In this document: piece after piece, positions 61,242 to 64,000 of the stretch | How the letters are laid out: each line of letters begins with the position of its first letter | Numbering within the stretch: the stretch's first letter is position 1 | Assembly: GCF_041820985.1 (NCBI RefSeq) | Contig: NZ_JBGUAU010000023.1 | Span: 20,232 to 84,231 of the forward strand | Length of the DNA: 64,000 nucleotides | DNA from: Evansella sp041820985 | Lineage (GTDB): Bacteria > Bacillota > Bacilli > Bacillales > Salisediminibacteriaceae | Direction: 5' to 3' | Program-made: the position numbers and the translations under genes | The notes under the pieces: generated by a model | Database searches by the model: none | Told to the model about the DNA's origin: nothing | Seen by the model: only the letters and a program-made list of their open reading frames with translations

Positions 61242-61942
61242 TCCTTTAACTCCTTCATCACATATCCAACACCACGAACCGTTTGAATAATAGGTTTATC
61301 GAAGGCCTTATCAACTTTTTGTCGCAAATATCGAATGTACACGTCCACGATGTTCGTGTCTCCCACATAATCAAATCCCCAAACCTTATCCATTAATTGC
61401 TCTCTCGTTAACACTTGATTTGGGTGCTGTAGTAAAAAAACGAGCAGATCAAATTCTCTCGGTGTTAGTTCAATTTCCGTTTTTCCCCGAACAACATCCC
61501 TTGTGACTGTATTTACTTTTAGATCAGAAAACTGGAAAACTTGCTCTGACTCTTCGTTAGCCGCTGTTTGATTTCCGTTTACTCTTAAACAAGCACGAAT
61601 TCTCGCAAGGAGCTCCTCAATCTCAAATGGCTTCGTCACATAATCATTCGCCCCTTGATCTAACCCAGTTACCTTATCTACGACAGCATCTCTGGCTGTA
61701 AGCATGATAACAGGTGTGCTATTCCCACTTCCACGTAGTCTTCTTAACACTTCCATCCCACTGAGTTTCGGCAGCATGACATCTAATAAAACTAGATCCC
61801 ACGTACCCTCTTGAAGCATTTGCCACGCTATCAAACCATCTTCCGCCACATCTATTTTATATCCTTCGTACTCTAACTCTAGTTGAATAACCCGGGCAAT
61901 ATTCACTTCATCCTCCACAACTAAAATACGCTCCTGGCTCAT
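61238..61942 (-). CDS. OmpR-family response regulator (YkoG/ArlR-like)
   Basis: The 234-residue regulator has a receiver domain with acidic Glu10 and Asp11, phospho-acceptor Asp54 (LVLLDVMLP) and a conserved Lys in YVTKPF. A winged helix follows (LTPREFDLLVFLLQHPNQVL, ending TVRGVGYVM). The ATG at 61942 is taken as start, with GGTGGAG upstream; a GTG three codons earlier overlaps that site. It is first in the regulator-kinase-PepSY operon. Confidence 0.92.
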   Translation of the reverse strand: MSQERILVVEDEVNIARVIQLELEYEGYKIDVAEDGLIAWQMLQEGTWDLVLLDVMLPKLSGMEVLRRLRGSGNSTPVIMLTARDAVVDKVTGLDQGANDYVTKPFEIEELLARIRACLRVNGNQTAANEESEQVFQFSDLKVNTVTRDVVRGKTEIELTPREFDLLVFLLQHPNQVLTREQLMDKVWGFDYVGDTNIVDVYIRYLRQKVDKAFDKPIIQTVRGVGYVMKELKE

Positions 61943-62032
61943 GTTCTCCACCGTTCCCTTTCGTTTTTCCCGATTTTACTTATCATATTACACAAAACTG
62001 TCAAAATGGAAAAGGAAACAAATTTTCCAATA

Positions 62033-62070
62033 TAAAAAGAGGCTATCGTTTTGACTAACGATAACCCCTT
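62033..62070 (-). terminator. Terminator of the CocE-type hydrolase gene
   Basis: On the minus strand GGGGTTATCGTT and AACGATAGCCTC pair with one mismatch around a six-base loop, followed by TTTTT. The hairpin starts a few bases after the stop codon. Confidence 0.85.
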
Positions 62071-62074
62071 CGTT

Positions 62075-63748
62075 TTATCTAGGAATAATTGGAAGCAATA
62101 CAGAAGATGGATGCTCCTCATCGTGATAAATTGTTTGCTTCGCTACCTTCATTTCTGTTGTTTGACCCAACACATCTCCTGTGTTTAAATTTCGGTCATA
62201 TTTAGGAAATGCACTAGATGCAATTTCAATTCGGATACAATGACCTTTTTTGAAAACATGAGACGTATTCCAGCAATCTACTTCATACTCATAAATTTTC
62301 CCTGGCTCAATAAGAGTCGGATTCTCCATCCCTTCGCGGAACCTCGCTCGCACCATTCCATCTGTTAACCGCTGGGAAAAACCATTTGGTCGTACGTCCA
62401 ATAACTTTACCATAAAGTCCGTGTCCTTCGCATCGGAGGACGCAAACAGTGTTGCCTTAATTGGCCCTGTTACTTCCGTATCTTCCTCGAGTGGCGGTGT
62501 TGTATAAACAAGCACATCGTCTCTTCGTTCAATGGCAGCATAATCATCTGGACCACCAATCTGTGCAGAAATCATATCTGTGATAAACGGAACGGCATTT
62601 GCTGGATCATAAAGATACTCATCGTTTGGTGCACTATTAATGTTTGTCGGTGGTTCGGTATCTAATCGACCGTCTCCAAAGCGACTGTTCGCATTTCCTT
62701 TACTATGTAAATAATATAGTGTCCACTTCGTACGAGCAAGTGGCCATTCATTCTCTTGTCTCCACTCATTGTCACCCATCACAAACATGTCAATGGATGG
62801 CTCTTTCATGATCCCGTTATCAAAATCCTTTAACCAATAATCAAACCAACGACGTTGATAGCCGTTTAAATCAATCTGAGAATCTGGACCAAAGTCGAGA
62901 TCACCTAACTTCGTAGATTTATTGATTTGATGTGGCCATGGTCCCATCAGCATTCGCTGATTTTTTCTTGCGTGCTCCGTTTCTCCAGAGTTGGTCATTC
63001 CCATAAAGTTTAGTGGTGTACCAACCTGCTCATCGTCGTACCAACCAGATACGTGCAGGGCTGGAACATCAATTTGATCAAATTTATCTTGATAACAAAT
63101 ATGCTTCCACCAGTCATCGAGTTTTGCATGACTAATTTCTTCTCTCCATTGTGGAAAGTCAAATCCTGCTTCTTTATCCATGTTGATCATAGGTAAGTGA
63201 TCATAAACTTTCTCCCACTCAACTACATCCACATTCTGCATGACTCGCCCACTTGTCATATACACCCAACAAAGATGTTGAGGGTTCGGTAATCCTGTTG
63301 GCCATTCTACAAATGGGTCCGATGGAGTTACGGCAGAAATCATCGCTTTTAAACTCGGTGGCTTTGTAAGCGCAGTTAACCACTGAATTCGTCCGAGATA
63401 GGAACCACCCATTGTACCTACTTTTCCAGTACACCAACTTTGAGCCCCAACCCACTCAATACAATCATACCCATCAATTCCATCGTTTCGATAAGGAACA
63501 AAGGCGCCATCAGAATCACCGCGACCGCGCACATCAATGTATACAACGGCATATCCGTACTCTGCAAAATAGGTACCTGTTTTATGGATTACATCACTCG
63601 TTTTTAAATAAGGAGTTCGCACAACAATTGCAGGATACTCCCCTTCCTGAACCGGTCGATACACATCTGCCGATAGCTCCACACCATCTCTCATAGGTAT
63701 ACGAACATTACGAATTACTCTAGTTTCTACTTTTTCTTGTCGAGCCAC
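62075..63748 (-). CDS. CocE/NonD family hydrolase
   Basis: The 557-residue protein has the alpha/beta-hydrolase nucleophile in GTMGGSYLGR (Ser near 116), YIDVRGRGDSDG, the acidic region HVSGWYDDEQVG, and PWPHQ with the candidate catalytic His. A C-terminal jelly-roll domain (from about 430) ends with the CocE-type IEIASSAFPKYDRN. Members hydrolyse esters or X-prolyl peptides. There is no signal peptide. Start is taken as GTG at 63748, nine bases after AAGGAG; an ATG six codons earlier contains that site. It is monocistronic. Confidence 0.9.
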   Translation of the reverse strand: MARQEKVETRVIRNVRIPMRDGVELSADVYRPVQEGEYPAIVVRTPYLKTSDVIHKTGTYFAEYGYAVVYIDVRGRGDSDGAFVPYRNDGIDGYDCIEWVGAQSWCTGKVGTMGGSYLGRIQWLTALTKPPSLKAMISAVTPSDPFVEWPTGLPNPQHLCWVYMTSGRVMQNVDVVEWEKVYDHLPMINMDKEAGFDFPQWREEISHAKLDDWWKHICYQDKFDQIDVPALHVSGWYDDEQVGTPLNFMGMTNSGETEHARKNQRMLMGPWPHQINKSTKLGDLDFGPDSQIDLNGYQRRWFDYWLKDFDNGIMKEPSIDMFVMGDNEWRQENEWPLARTKWTLYYLHSKGNANSRFGDGRLDTEPPTNINSAPNDEYLYDPANAVPFITDMISAQIGGPDDYAAIERRDDVLVYTTPPLEEDTEVTGPIKATLFASSDAKDTDFMVKLLDVRPNGFSQRLTDGMVRARFREGMENPTLIEPGKIYEYEVDCWNTSHVFKKGHCIRIEIASSAFPKYDRNLNTGDVLGQTTEMKVAKQTIYHDEEHPSSVLLPIIPR

Positions 63749-63939
63749 ACAAACACACTCCTTCATTTCGTTATTACTCTATTATTTCGAGTTTCGAGAG
63801 GTTATTCCTCTAATTTAATGTGATGGATTTACAAATTGAAAGAGATTAAGTGTGCTTTTAAAAGATTTTTTAAAAAGGTAATTGTTTTTTCTCACTTTGT
63901 GTACGATCTTTACTCAGGTGGAACGAATTTTTACGATTT

Positions 63940-64000
63940 ATGTGCGGGCTTCTCAATTTTATGTGCGGGTTTGGTGAATATATGTGCGGGTTTAGCAATT
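63940..64000. repeat. 21-bp tandem repeat, cut by the window end
   Basis: ATGTGCGGG occurs at 63940, 63961 and 63982, exactly 21 bp apart. The unit is ATGTGCGGGTTTGGTGAATA plus one base. The array appears to continue past the right edge. It lies upstream of the CocE-type hydrolase gene. Nothing else is seen in 63749-63939. Confidence 0.75.

Noticed and set aside
1..64000. tRNA, rRNA, prophage or transposase genes
   Set aside because: None was seen on either strand; the only mobile-element signal is the small MITE-like segment at 52.55-52.70 kb.

Overview
The window looks like a piece of the chromosome of a low-GC, endospore-forming member of the Bacillaceae. Two small acid-soluble spore protein genes (sspE, sspK) are present. 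The gene order ygaD-ygaC-(DUF3939-like)-sspE-fabL-yfhS ... SDR-mutY-yfhP-yfhJ-sspK-yfhH ... recX-yfhF-yfhE-yfhD follows, with insertions, a neighbourhood known from Bacillus subtilis. I saw no rRNA, tRNA, prophage, CRISPR array or transposase gene. Names rest on reading translations against remembered families; no database search was run.

Layout. 0.2-4.7 kb: an orphan glutamate synthase large subunit. 5.4-9.8 kb: a Bce-type antimicrobial-peptide sensing and export module (response regulator, intramembrane-sensing kinase, ABC ATPase, FtsX-type permease). 10.2-11.3 kb: a YgaE-like aromatic acid exporter family protein. 11.4-18.6 kb: a sugar uptake locus with a lipoprotein binding protein and a YesMN-type two-component system on the minus strand, facing two LplB/LplC-type permeases on the plus strand, with CcpA cre-like sites; a GH43-type protein follows at 19.5 kb. 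20.9-26.7 kb: the yga/fabL/yfhS core. 26.8-35.5 kb: an apparent insert into the ancestral order, with a quinone oxidoreductase, a ywrBA-type chromate transporter pair, a YwrD-like gamma-glutamyltranspeptidase and a fruRKA operon. 36.3-45.5 kb: the mutY-yfh core, with an L-lactate permease placed before recX. 45.7-49.6 kb: small membrane and unknown proteins, then treA-treR with a recognisable TreR operator but no treP. 50.3-52.4 kb: a His-rich lipoprotein, a histidine phosphatase and a NUDIX hydrolase. 52.5-54.6 kb: promoter, small MITE-like insertion, singlet glycine riboswitch and attenuator in front of an ACT-domain protein and a UPF0210 protein. 54.7-57.3 kb: metallophosphoesterase, GNAT acetyltransferase, bacterial prolyl 4-hydroxylase. 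57.5-62 kb: PepSY-domain proteins with a YkoGH-like two-component system. 62.1-63.7 kb: a CocE/NonD-type hydrolase.

The most unusual feature is in the spacers. Tandem repeats recur with a period of exactly 52 bp at five separate loci built from four sequence families (24.1-25.0, 40.8, 49.6-50.2, 56.4 and 58.4-59.0 kb); a less regular locus at 20.7 kb has one 52-bp interval and seems related to one of these families. A further array has a 90-bp period with a near-perfect 26-bp palindrome in each unit (35.7-36.3 kb), and a 21-bp array begins at the right edge. The larger arrays sit between co-directional minus-strand genes, about 130-240 bp upstream of a start codon. The second notable unit is the glycine-riboswitch-controlled ACT/UPF0210 operon, whose leader appears to carry a mobile element between promoter and aptamer.
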